Positions 8,343 to 15,620 of a DNA stretch of 42,722 nt are shown here, piece by piece. The position numbers and the translations under genes are program-made. How positions within the stretch are numbered: position 1 is the first letter of the stretch; every line of letters starts with the position of its first letter. The notes under the pieces were generated by a model, which was given only the letters and a program-made list of their open reading frames with translations, was not told the DNA's origin and made no database searches. The stretch lies in assembly GCA_905214795.1 (NCBI GenBank), contig CAJMNM010000026.1:1-42722 (forward strand), read 5' to 3'. This DNA is from an uncultured bacterium (GTDB lineage Bacteria; Bacteroidota; Bacteroidia; Bacteroidales; Bacteroidaceae).

Positions 8343-9527
8343 ATGGGCTTATTACAAGATAAACTAGCAAAATTTACTTTGCCACAACAGTATATGGAAA
8401 AAGGTATTTATCCATATTTTCGAGAAATAGAAGGCAAGCAAGGTACTGAAGTCAATATGGGCGGACATCGTGTTTTGATGTTTGGTTCTAACGCTTATAC
8501 AGGTCTTACGGGAGACGATAGAGTCATTGAAGCAGGTGTTGCAGCTATGCGTAAATACGGTTCAGGTTGTGCCGGTTCACGTTTCCTCAATGGAACTTTG
8601 GATTTACATGTTAAATTGGAGAAAGAACTTGCAGCTTTTGTTGGCAAAGAAGAAGCATTATGTTTTGCAACGGGATTTACTGTAAATTCCGGGGTGATTT
8701 CATGTCTGACAGATCGTAACGATTATATCATTTGTGATGATCGCGATCATGCTTCTATTGTAGATGGCCGTCGTTTATCATTTTCACAAAGCTTGAAATA
8801 TAAGCATAATGATATGGCCGATTTGGAGAAACAACTCCAAAAATGCAATCCGGATGCTGTTAAACTGATAATTGTAGACGGTGTCTTTTCAATGGAAGGA
8901 GATTTAGCTAATTTGCCTGAGATTGTTAGATTGAAACATAAGTATAATGCAACAATTATGGTTGATGAAGCTCATGGTTTAGGCGTCTTTGGTAAGCAGG
9001 GAAGAGGTGTATGTGACCATTTCGGCTTAACTGATGAGGTAGATCTTATCATGGGAACTTTCAGTAAATCATTAGCTTCGATTGGTGGTTTCATTGCGGC
9101 AGATAAGAGCATTATTAACTGGCTGAAGCATAATGCCAGAACATATATATTCAGTGCATCTGCGACTCCGGCAGCAACAGCATCTGCCTTAGAAGCACTA
9201 CATATCATTCAAAATGAACCTCAGCGTCTAGAAAATCTTTGGAAAGTTACAGATTATGCGCTGAAACGTTTTAAGGAATCAGGTTTTGAGATTGGAGCCA
9301 CCGAATCTCCAATTATTCCTTTGTATGTCCGTGATACAGAGAAAACGTTTTTGGTTACAAAATTAGCGTTTGACGAAGGAGTTTTTATAAATCCGGTAAT
9401 TCCGCCTGCATGTGCGCCCCAAGATACCTTAGTACGTTTTGCATTGATGGCAAATCATACTAAAGAACAAGTGGACGAAGCTATCGAAAAATTGATAAAA
9501 GTATTTAAACAATTAGATATCTTATAA
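8343..9527 (+). CDS. spt: Serine palmitoyltransferase (PLP-dependent alpha-oxoamine synthase)
   Basis: 394-residue fold-type I PLP enzyme of the alpha-oxoamine synthase family. In Bacteroides the family member with this signature condenses L-serine with palmitoyl-CoA to 3-ketosphinganine, the committed step of sphingolipid synthesis. Visible: substrate/cofactor residues in VDEAHGLGVFG (about 204-214), the Schiff-base lysine in MGTFSKSLASIGGF (about 241), and the N-terminal NAYTGLTGD and GSGCAGSRFLNGT motifs. The alternative, 2-amino-3-ketobutyrate CoA ligase (Kbl), is a close relative; the absence of a neighbouring threonine dehydrogenase gene and the divergent lipid kinase favour Spt. Monocistronic: own promoter, and a terminator just after the stop. 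Confidence 0.87.
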   Translation: MGLLQDKLAKFTLPQQYMEKGIYPYFREIEGKQGTEVNMGGHRVLMFGSNAYTGLTGDDRVIEAGVAAMRKYGSGCAGSRFLNGTLDLHVKLEKELAAFVGKEEALCFATGFTVNSGVISCLTDRNDYIICDDRDHASIVDGRRLSFSQSLKYKHNDMADLEKQLQKCNPDAVKLIIVDGVFSMEGDLANLPEIVRLKHKYNATIMVDEAHGLGVFGKQGRGVCDHFGLTDEVDLIMGTFSKSLASIGGFIAADKSIINWLKHNARTYIFSASATPAATASALEALHIIQNEPQRLENLWKVTDYALKRFKESGFEIGATESPIIPLYVRDTEKTFLVTKLAFDEGVFINPVIPPACAPQDTLVRFALMANHTKEQVDEAIEKLIKVFKQLDIL

Positions 9528-9547
9528 TTTCAGATAAAAAAATAGGG

Positions 9548-9587
9548 AAATAAGGTAGACATAGTCAATAATATGTTTACCTTATTT
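9548..9587 (+). terminator. Terminator after serine palmitoyltransferase
   Basis: A 16-bp stem (9548-9563 with 9572-9587) containing one G-T pair, 8-nt loop, followed by a T-rich run. It starts 20 bp past the stop codon. Confidence 0.8.
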
Positions 9588-9730
9588 TTTTGTTTTAATA
9601 AAAGGAGATTTTTAAATTCAATATTTATATTAAACATAATATAGATTATATTCATTTTGATCGGATAAATAACATACCACTCAAAATACATATATTTCAA
9701 ATTCTAGAAACAGGTTCTAATAAAAAACAC

Positions 9731-9738
9731 TAACTTTG
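9731..9738 (+). promoter_or_regulatory. -7 promoter element of the pseudouridine synthase gene
   Basis: TAACTTTG, 38 bp upstream of the ATG at 9777. No convincing -33 TTTG at the usual distance. The rest of 9590-9776 is A/T-rich with nothing else recognisable. Confidence 0.5.
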
Positions 9739-9776
9739 CATTAAAATAAAATATTCATTTTTAATTATTATAGTCA

Positions 9777-10703
9777 ATGAGAAATAAATCTGGCGCAGCA
9801 TATGCAGCGACTAAATATATTGAATTTACAGTTAAAACATCACAGCCATTAATGGAATTTCTAATGACTGCGATGCAAGGAATCAGCAGAAATAAAGTAA
9901 AAGCTATACTGTCCGGACATGGAATCAGCGTAGATAAGAAATTAGTGACACAATACGATTTTCTGTTACAACCCGGTATGGTTGTTCGTGTTAGTCGCCA
10001 TAAACGTTCAACAGAACTAAAAAATAAATTTATTAAATTAGTTTATGAAGATAAGGATCTTGTTGTTATAGAAAAGAATATAGGCATTTTATCCATGTCA
10101 AGTTCTTCACATCAGTTCTGTGTCAAGACATTATTGGACGAATATTTTAAACGTAGACATTTCAAGTGTACGGCGCATATTGTTCACCGTCTAGATAGAG
10201 AGACTTCAGGCTTAATGATATATGCTAAGAGTCTGGAAGTTAAGCGGATACTGGAGGAAAACTGGCATGATATTGTTACTGACAGACGTTATATAGCGGT
10301 AGTTAGTGGTAGAATGGAACGTGAAGGAGGTACTATAAGTTCCTGGCTGAAAGATAATAAAGCTTTCATTACCCACTCATCACCGACAGATAATGGAGGA
10401 AAATTTGCGGTAACTCATTTCCATACATTAGAAACAAGAGACCGTTATTCTTTAGTTGAGCTTAAACTTGAAACCGGACGTAAAAACCAGATTCGTGTAC
10501 ATATGCAGGATATCGGGCATCCGGTAATTGGCGATCCCAAATACGGAGATGGAAATAATCCTATCGGCCGTTTAGGATTACATGCTTTTCGGCTTAACTT
10601 CTTTCATCCTATAACCAATGAACGTATGGAATTTGAAACCCCCTATCCTAGTTCATTCCGTAAACTCTTTTATGATGATGAAATTGAATCAGAAGTCAAA
10701 TAA
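9777..10703 (+). CDS. RluA family pseudouridine synthase
   Basis: 308-residue RNA pseudouridine synthase. An N-terminal S4-like RNA-binding segment (about 20-75; SRNKVKAILSGHGISVD) precedes the catalytic domain. The RluA signature HRLDRETSG (about 137-145) contains the catalytic Asp, and the C-terminal GRKNQIRVHMQDIGHPVIGDPKYG segment, characteristic of the RluA/C/D group, is intact. Whether the target is 23S rRNA (RluC/RluD-type) or tRNA cannot be decided here. The lipoprotein gene begins 21 bp after the stop and may be co-transcribed. Confidence 0.9.
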   Translation: MRNKSGAAYAATKYIEFTVKTSQPLMEFLMTAMQGISRNKVKAILSGHGISVDKKLVTQYDFLLQPGMVVRVSRHKRSTELKNKFIKLVYEDKDLVVIEKNIGILSMSSSSHQFCVKTLLDEYFKRRHFKCTAHIVHRLDRETSGLMIYAKSLEVKRILEENWHDIVTDRRYIAVVSGRMEREGGTISSWLKDNKAFITHSSPTDNGGKFAVTHFHTLETRDRYSLVELKLETGRKNQIRVHMQDIGHPVIGDPKYGDGNNPIGRLGLHAFRLNFFHPITNERMEFETPYPSSFRKLFYDDEIESEVK

Positions 10704-10724
10704 TAACCCCTAAACTTATTGATT

Positions 10725-11384
10725 ATGGAAAAGAATTTTAAGGTATTATCATTATTATGCACCAGCGCATTTATGATGCTGGTAAGTAGTTGTGGTGGAA
10801 TTACCCCGACAACTACAGCGGGAAACACTCAAACATCATCTGCTTCAGCTGCAACCCAAATAGGTTCAGGCATCCTTTCTTCATTGATAGGAAATATATT
10901 AGGTACCCCGACTTTGAAAAAAGCCAACCTGATAGGAACATGGAATTATTCTAGCTCAGATTGTAAATTTGAATCAGAAAATTTCCTACAACAGGCAGGT
11001 GGTGAAATTGCAGCCAAAACAATTGAAAACAAACTTAACGATTTGTTTGGAAAAGTTGGTATCAAACAGGGAGCATTAAGTTTTACGTTTAATGAGGATG
11101 GCTCATATCAGATGGGTATTGGCGGGCGAAATATCAATGGTACCTATACACTGGACGAAGAAACTGGAACTCTTACGATGGTTGGTATGTTTGGAATCAC
11201 AAAGAGTGAAGCCGTTGTTACTCTTAATAGTACAAATAGTATAAGCATTTTATACGATGCAACAAAACTGATGCAAGTATTGAATGCATTTGCTTCACAG
11301 AGTGGCAATACTACAGTTCAATCAATAAGCTCATTAATTGGAAGCTATAATGGTTTGAAAATCGGTTTCGAACTGACAAAATAA
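10725..11384 (+). CDS. DUF4923-type lipoprotein
   Basis: 219-residue predicted lipoprotein. The signal peptide MEKNFKVLSLLCTSAFMMLV ends in a lipobox with Cys at about 25 (SSC-GG), so the mature protein should be membrane-anchored. The rest is a Thr/Ser/Ala-rich linker and a region with LIGTWNYSSSDCKFESEN and FTFNEDGSYQMGIGG, a calycin-like or lipocalin-like pattern that resembles the Bacteroidales family DUF4923; the family assignment is from memory. Function unknown. The longest ORF begins at a TTG (10719), but the ATG at 10725 starts the signal peptide cleanly. Confidence 0.75.
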   Translation: MEKNFKVLSLLCTSAFMMLVSSCGGITPTTTAGNTQTSSASAATQIGSGILSSLIGNILGTPTLKKANLIGTWNYSSSDCKFESENFLQQAGGEIAAKTIENKLNDLFGKVGIKQGALSFTFNEDGSYQMGIGGRNINGTYTLDEETGTLTMVGMFGITKSEAVVTLNSTNSISILYDATKLMQVLNAFASQSGNTTVQSISSLIGSYNGLKIGFELTK

Positions 11385-11419
11385 GTTGCTTTATATTACT
11401 ATCCTAGAATTTTAAATAA

Positions 11420-11449
11420 AAAGGTCATACCAAAATGAGTATGACCTTT
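11420..11449 (+). terminator. Terminator after the DUF4923-type lipoprotein gene
   Basis: Perfect 11-bp stem (AAAGGTCATAC at 11420-11430, GTATGACCTTT at 11439-11449) with an 8-nt loop and a short T-rich tail, 35 bp past the stop codon. Confidence 0.8.
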
Positions 11450-11583
11450 ATTCTCATAGAAGGTATTTCCTGTTAGATTTGCAGCTTTTGAGCGAAGCAA
11501 TCAGAATTGAAAAAAAGAAATATCGCGCACGCGCGCCCATGCGTTTTCCCTATAAAGGTTTTCTTTCGCTTTTTGGCCTTACT

Positions 11584-12012
11584 CCTTCACAAAGCCATTC
11601 AAATAACAGACTGACAGTGTGTTAAGTGTGAAGGGTTATCCTTCACATCTCCTTCACCGATCCTTCACAGCGGATGAAATCATACAAAATGCATACGGTT
11701 ACGAATTTTTTTCCGTACGGTTACGAATTCAATCCTGCACTTTGTGAATCTTTTTCCGCACGGTTACGGTGATGCCCGTTACCGTATAGGACTATTTTTC
11801 TGTACGGTTGTGGTTCCTGTCTCAGTGTTTTTGTCAGGATTTCTTAACGAATACAAAATGTGCGCTCTCTTTTTTAAACTTTTCGGACCGGTTAGTTCGC
11901 TGAAATGAGCAAGAGACAGATTTTAAACGGAGTGTATGTGATGTGAAGGATATCCTTCACACGTATTATATTGATAATAAATACGTTATGTGGTAATGTG
12001 AAGGGGTGAAGG
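11584..12012. repeat. Nine CCTTCAC/GTGAAGG heptamers in 430 bp
   Basis: CCTTCAC starts at 11584, 11640, 11651, 11662 and 11954; its complement GTGAAGG starts at 11628, 11943, 11998 and 12006. The copies at 11640, 11651 and 11662 are spaced exactly 11 bp apart. Two head-to-head pairs form palindromes: 11628-11646 with a 5-bp centre, and a perfect 18-bp palindrome at 11943-11960. Confidence 0.8.
11693..11812. repeat. Lattice of TTTTTCCGYACGGTTACG sites at about 22-bp steps
   Basis: The ACGG core starts at 11695, 11717, 11760 and 11804, and an inverted copy (GTTACCGTA) lies at 11778-11786. Spacings are 22, 43, 44 and about 22 to the inverted copy, close to multiples of two helical turns. Three of the direct copies are preceded by a T5-T7 tract. 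Confidence 0.75.
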
Positions 12013-12171
12013 ACTTTTTATGTGAACTTTAAATGGTTGATATACAGCGTGGTTGTTTAGCTTAAATAAAAGCGTTTTTATGATTTTATGTCGAACTCAC
12101 GCTTATTACGTATCTATACCCTTCCGTGTTATAATCTTTTGCGTGTCAGTTTAGATTCCATTATAAAAACA

Positions 12172-12229
12172 AACAAGTCTCAAATGCAGGTTAATGTTCT
12201 TTATCTAACCTATGCATTTAAGACTTGTT
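12172..12229 (-). terminator. Terminator of the nif3/zinc-ribbon operon
   Basis: Long near-perfect stem (left arm 12172-12193, right arm 12206-12229) with a 12-nt loop; on the minus strand it is followed by TTTGTTTTTA. It lies 33 bp past the stop of the zinc-ribbon gene. Confidence 0.85.
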
Positions 12230-12261
12230 ATATTCAGCTATATTATAAAGAATAAAAGGAA

Positions 12262-13083
12262 TTATTCTTCAGTAGCTACTTTGCGACGTTTTTTAGGCTT
12301 TTCTTCTGTTACTTTTGTTTCATTCTGAACACCTGCTAATTCCGGGTCAATCATGATACGTCCGCAATATTCACATACAATAATTTTCTTACGCATACGG
12401 ATATCCAGTTGTCGCTGTGGCGGTATCTTATTGAAACAACCACCGCAAGCATCACGCTGAACGTATACGATACCTAAACCATTACGGCTGTTTTTACGGA
12501 TACGTTTGAAAGCAGTCAGTAAACGTGGCTCTATCGTAGCTTCTAATACTTTTGCTTTTTCTCTTAATTTCTCTTCTTCTGCTTTAGTCTCAGAAATAAT
12601 CTCGTCTAACTCAGACTTTTTTACATCAAGATCTGATTTACGTTCGTCAGCCTGAGTCTGATATTTATCGATTTCAGCATTTTTGCGGTCAATAGCCTCT
12701 TTAGCTTCGCGAATTCTTTTTTCATTAAGTTCAACATCAAGACTTTGAAACTCAATTTCTTTGCTCAATGTTTCATATTCACGATTATTGCGGACATTAT
12801 CCAATTGCTGCTTATATTTTTCAATGCTTTCCTTGCTGTTGGCGATTGAAACCTTACGTTTAGCAATGTCATCATTCAAGTTGTCAATTTCCGTATGAAT
12901 ATTCTTGATACGGGTTGTTAATCCAGCAATTTCATCTTCCAGGTCCTGCACCTCAAGTGGTAATTCGCCACGCAATGTCTTAATCTTGTCAATCTCAGAG
13001 AGCATAGTCTGCAACTGATACAAGTTTTTCAACTTTTCTTCGATAGACAAATCTGTGGGATCTTTTTTACTTTCTTTAGCCAT
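12262..13083 (-). CDS. Coiled-coil protein with C4-type zinc ribbon
   Basis: 273-residue cytoplasmic protein. Residues about 15-190 form a long charged heptad-rich coiled coil. The C-terminal part carries a four-Cys zinc ribbon: ACGGCF (about 212-217) and CEYCGR (about 236-241). The tail is Lys/Arg/Glu-rich. This is the family often annotated as a C4-type zinc ribbon or CT398-like protein, with possible roles in nucleic-acid or secretion-associated complexes; the real function is unknown. The gene starts 7 bp after the Nif3 gene stop, so the two form an operon, a pairing I believe is widespread in bacteria. Confidence 0.85.
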   Translation of the reverse strand: MAKESKKDPTDLSIEEKLKNLYQLQTMLSEIDKIKTLRGELPLEVQDLEDEIAGLTTRIKNIHTEIDNLNDDIAKRKVSIANSKESIEKYKQQLDNVRNNREYETLSKEIEFQSLDVELNEKRIREAKEAIDRKNAEIDKYQTQADERKSDLDVKKSELDEIISETKAEEEKLREKAKVLEATIEPRLLTAFKRIRKNSRNGLGIVYVQRDACGGCFNKIPPQRQLDIRMRKKIIVCEYCGRIMIDPELAGVQNETKVTEEKPKKRRKVATEE

Positions 13084-13090
13084 AGTTTGA

Positions 13091-13903
13091 TTATAATAGA
13101 TATTTAATGGGATTCGTATCTATCGCCGTCATGAAGACCGGCAAATCGGGAAACGTCTCCCCTATGATTGAATAAAAAATTTCTTTAGTAAACTGTTCGC
13201 TCTGATAATGTCCCAAAACAGCAATCTGTAATTCCTGTTCATGACCGAAATACTGATGATAATGCATCTCGCCTGTCAAAAATGCGTCAGCCTCCAAAGC
13301 TATGGCATCATCAAGCAGGAAATCACCAGCACCACCACAAATCACGACCTTGCTTATTGGACGTTGTAATAACTCATTGTGCATCAGACAGTCGACACGA
13401 AATACAGATTTGATTCGTTGAAGAAACGTCAAGGCATCTTCCGCTAATGTCAATTCGCCAACTACTCCACTACCTGCCATGACTGTATATTCATGTCCTC
13501 CCTCTTTTACTTTTACCGGATGAGGTTGTAATAAACGTACCTGCTCCAATTCGATTTTTTCTGCAATCTTAAAGTTTACCCCATCTTCAGCATTATCCAG
13601 GTTTGTGTGAGCAGAATAAATCGTAATTTCATTCTGTATGGCTTTTCTGACACAACGTTCCACCATATTACGGTCTGATACTGTCTTCAAGCCATGAAAA
13701 AGCAGTGGATGATGTGATATCACCAAATTACACCCTAATGAGATAGCTTCATCAAGAACCTCTTCGGTTACGTCTAAACACAACAATGCCCCTGAGGCAT
13801 CCGTCTCTGTTAATCCAACTTGCAGGCCAGCATTATCAAAACTTTCCTGCAAAGGCAGAGGCGCGAATCGTTCAAGGGCAAAAATTACTTCCTTAATTTT
13901 CAC
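13091..13903 (-). CDS. Nif3-like dinuclear metal-centre protein (short form)
   Basis: 270-residue Nif3/YbgI family protein. These form hexameric rings with a dinuclear metal site and have GTP cyclohydrolase I type 2-like annotations, but their in vivo role is unsettled. Metal-ligand motifs are present: NLVISHHPLLFHG (about 59-71), SAHTNLDNAEDGVN (about 97-110), and C-terminal TGEMHYHQ and LGHYQSEQF. Some Nif3 proteins are about 360 residues because of a CutA-like insert in the middle; here the chain goes from VRLLQPHPVKVKE straight to VMAGSGVVGEL, so that insert is absent and the protein resembles the E. coli-length form. Metal-site residues look intact. Confidence 0.9.
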   Translation of the reverse strand: MKIKEVIFALERFAPLPLQESFDNAGLQVGLTETDASGALLCLDVTEEVLDEAISLGCNLVISHHPLLFHGLKTVSDRNMVERCVRKAIQNEITIYSAHTNLDNAEDGVNFKIAEKIELEQVRLLQPHPVKVKEGGHEYTVMAGSGVVGELTLAEDALTFLQRIKSVFRVDCLMHNELLQRPISKVVICGGAGDFLLDDAIALEADAFLTGEMHYHQYFGHEQELQIAVLGHYQSEQFTKEIFYSIIGETFPDLPVFMTAIDTNPIKYLL

Positions 13904-13921
13904 GCAAATAGATTATTTTTG

Positions 13922-13952
13922 CAAAGATAGGATTTTTATAGCAAATTTCAAA
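13922..13952 (-). promoter_or_regulatory. Promoter of the nif3/zinc-ribbon operon
   Basis: On the minus strand TTTG (13949-13952) and TATCTTTG (13922-13929) with an ideal 19-bp spacer. Transcription should begin only a few nucleotides before the Nif3 ATG, giving a leader of roughly 10-15 nt. Confidence 0.65.
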
Positions 13953-14034
13953 CTTACAAAACCTTTTTATTGTTACTTCTTTCAGATTATATTGTTAAGT
14001 ACAGTAGATTTATGTGCAGTTCTTCTAGAATTTC

Positions 14035-14844
14035 TTATTGGTTACTTTCAGAAGAAGCTCTGAAAATAGGTTTTAAACAGTCAAACTCATCAAAAGACTG
14101 ACGGATGGAAAGCGAAATTGTAATCATTAAAGAGATTATTGAAGCCACGACCGTAATTACACTAATCATTAACTGATATTTAATCGCAATATCCGGCATA
14201 GAGCCTCCTAAAATCTGACCAATCATTGTACCTGGAAAAGAAACCAATCCCAATACAGCCATATTAGCTATACAAGGAGAAAAAGATTTAATGACAGCAG
14301 AACGCAAGAATGGTACTGTAGCTTCAAACCGAGTCGCACCATTAGCCAGCAGATAATAATACATTTGTTGTTCGCGACGTAAGTCGCTGTAATAGACATT
14401 TAAAGCCAATATATTAACTGTCAGCATGTTACCGAGTAGTACACCAACTATCGGAATAAAATATCTGGCAGAGAACACATTGGAGACACCCATGACTACC
14501 CCTAAAAAATAAGTAGATATCAACAATACTGTGACAAATAATCCCACTAAAACAGGTAAAAATAATACTTTCATACGAAGCGTAGTACGGCTTACGGCTG
14601 TATATGAGGCAACCATAGCCATAACAATCGTCCACAATATATTTACCAATATACTATCCCATTGAAATAACAGTCTCAAATAAACCCCTATCAGCAACAA
14701 TTGCACAGTCATACGTATCGTACTGATAACAGCCGCCTGCAGTAAGCCGGTTTTCAGTCGCCAAAGGTAATAAAACGGAATCAGCATGAGCAACATACCG
14801 AATCCCAGTCCCCAATAACTGATATCTATTGTCTCCATCTTCAA
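14035..14844 (-). CDS. FetB/YbbM-type ABC transporter permease
   Basis: 269-residue integral membrane protein of the UPF0014/FetB family; in E. coli FetAB exports iron and protects against oxidative stress. Seven or so hydrophobic segments are visible from residue 10 on, and the conserved RFIPIVGVLLGN-like stretch reads ARYFIPIVGVLLGNMLTVN (about 128-146), followed by the ANGATRFEATVPFLRSA cytoplasmic loop that contacts the ATPase. The gene follows the ATPase gene with 66 bp between, on the same strand. The substrate (iron versus another metal or compound) is inferred from homology only. Confidence 0.85.
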   Translation of the reverse strand: MKMETIDISYWGLGFGMLLMLIPFYYLWRLKTGLLQAAVISTIRMTVQLLLIGVYLRLLFQWDSILVNILWTIVMAMVASYTAVSRTTLRMKVLFLPVLVGLFVTVLLISTYFLGVVMGVSNVFSARYFIPIVGVLLGNMLTVNILALNVYYSDLRREQQMYYYLLANGATRFEATVPFLRSAVIKSFSPCIANMAVLGLVSFPGTMIGQILGGSMPDIAIKYQLMISVITVVASIISLMITISLSIRQSFDEFDCLKPIFRASSESNQ

Positions 14845-14910
14845 ATTGTATTTACCATGCTTCCATTTAAAGAAATATACGGTACTTTTGATGATATGAT
14901 ATATATTATT

Positions 14911-15531
14911 TTAAAGTTCCACGACTCTGTCACATCCCGCTATGAAATCACGGTCATGTGAGACTGTCAGTATTGCCGTGCCTTTCTCTGCCAGATTCTT
15001 AAAAAAGCTGACTACGCGGCGCACACAGTCTGCATCAAGTGCTGAAGTCGGCTCGTCCGCTATGACCAGCGGTTTCCCTAATAGGGCACAAACAGACAAT
15101 AAGATCCGTTGCCGTTGACCACCAGATAAATGAGCCATGTTGCTAGTGTATAACTGCTGTTCTAACCCGAGTGTTTCCCACTGCTCCCATAACAAACTTT
15201 TGGAAAAACAGAGATTTTTGTTGCCTTTCAGTTCAAAAGGCATTCTAACCATCTCGCGTACACTTTCGTGTGGTAAAGAAAGTTCCTGGGGTATATATGC
15301 CGTCATTTGACGGATTTTTGCAATAGAACGCGAATTAAGTTGAATATCATTAACATATATTATTCCACAATCCAACGTCTGAAAACCTAATATGGCCCGG
15401 AGTAGCGATGTCTTTCCACATCCGGAATCTCCCGTAATACAGACCACCTCGCCTTTCCTTACTTCCATATTCAGTTCGCGGAACAGTGTGCGTCCGCCTA
15501 AACTTAATGTCGCACGTTCAATCTTCAGCAT
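14911..15531 (-). CDS. FetA/YbbL-type ABC transporter ATP-binding protein
   Basis: 206-residue ABC ATPase pairing with the FetB-like permease. Walker A GDSGCGKTS (about 34-42), Q-loop in YIPQELSLP, signature LSGGQRQR (about 136), Walker B LVIADEPTSALD (about 154-165) and switch His in TVSHDRD. The ORF extends to a GTG at 15552, but the -7 promoter element TAACTTTG overlaps that GTG, so translation must start downstream; the ATG at 15531 is the natural choice and matches the usual N terminus of the family. Divergent from the DUF2148 gene across a 90-bp promoter region. Confidence 0.87.
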   Translation of the reverse strand: MLKIERATLSLGGRTLFRELNMEVRKGEVVCITGDSGCGKTSLLRAILGFQTLDCGIIYVNDIQLNSRSIAKIRQMTAYIPQELSLPHESVREMVRMPFELKGNKNLCFSKSLLWEQWETLGLEQQLYTSNMAHLSGGQRQRILLSVCALLGKPLVIADEPTSALDADCVRRVVSFFKNLAEKGTAILTVSHDRDFIAGCDRVVEL

Positions 15532-15551
15532 TTCCCCGTTAATTTTAGCCA

Positions 15552-15559
15552 CAAAGTTA
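15552..15559 (-). promoter_or_regulatory. -7 promoter element of the fetAB-like operon
   Basis: On the minus strand TAACTTTG, ending at the GTG that begins the longest ORF and 21 bp upstream of the ATG at 15531. The -33 region is poor (TTTTCG). Confidence 0.5.
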
Positions 15560-15591
15560 AGAAAAATAAAGTCATTATAGGCGAAAATTTG

Positions 15592-15599
15592 TATCTTTG
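15592..15599 (+). promoter_or_regulatory. -7 promoter element of the DUF2148-aguA-aguB operon
   Basis: TATCTTTG, 21 bp upstream of the ATG at 15621; it overlaps the TTG (15597) that opens the longest ORF, so the ATG is the start. It faces the fetAB-like promoter on the other strand only 32 bp away. Confidence 0.55.
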
Positions 15600-15620
15600 C
15601 TCAAATTGTTTTATTTAAGA

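Larger units (their letters stand above)
11385..12261. other. 880-bp gene-free interval with phased short repeats
   Basis: No credible ORF in either strand. It contains, in order: the lipoprotein-gene terminator; a strictly alternating CGCGCACGCGCGC tract (11524-11536); a cluster of CCTTCAC/GTGAAGG sites (11584-12012) within which lies a lattice of ACGGTTACG sites (11693-11812); and the terminator of the zinc-ribbon gene (12172-12229). Composition differs from the flanking coding DNA. It could be a decayed accessory locus or a cis-acting locus; I recall similar GTGAAGG-rich DNA near VirE/DUF3987-type genes in Bacteroides, but no such gene is visible here. Confidence 0.6.

Noticed and set aside
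11584..12012. CCTTCAC/GTGAAGG and ACGGTTACG repeats as a CRISPR array
   Set aside because: Repeat units are 7-18 bp, spacing is irregular or 11/22 bp, orientation is mixed, and no cas gene is present.
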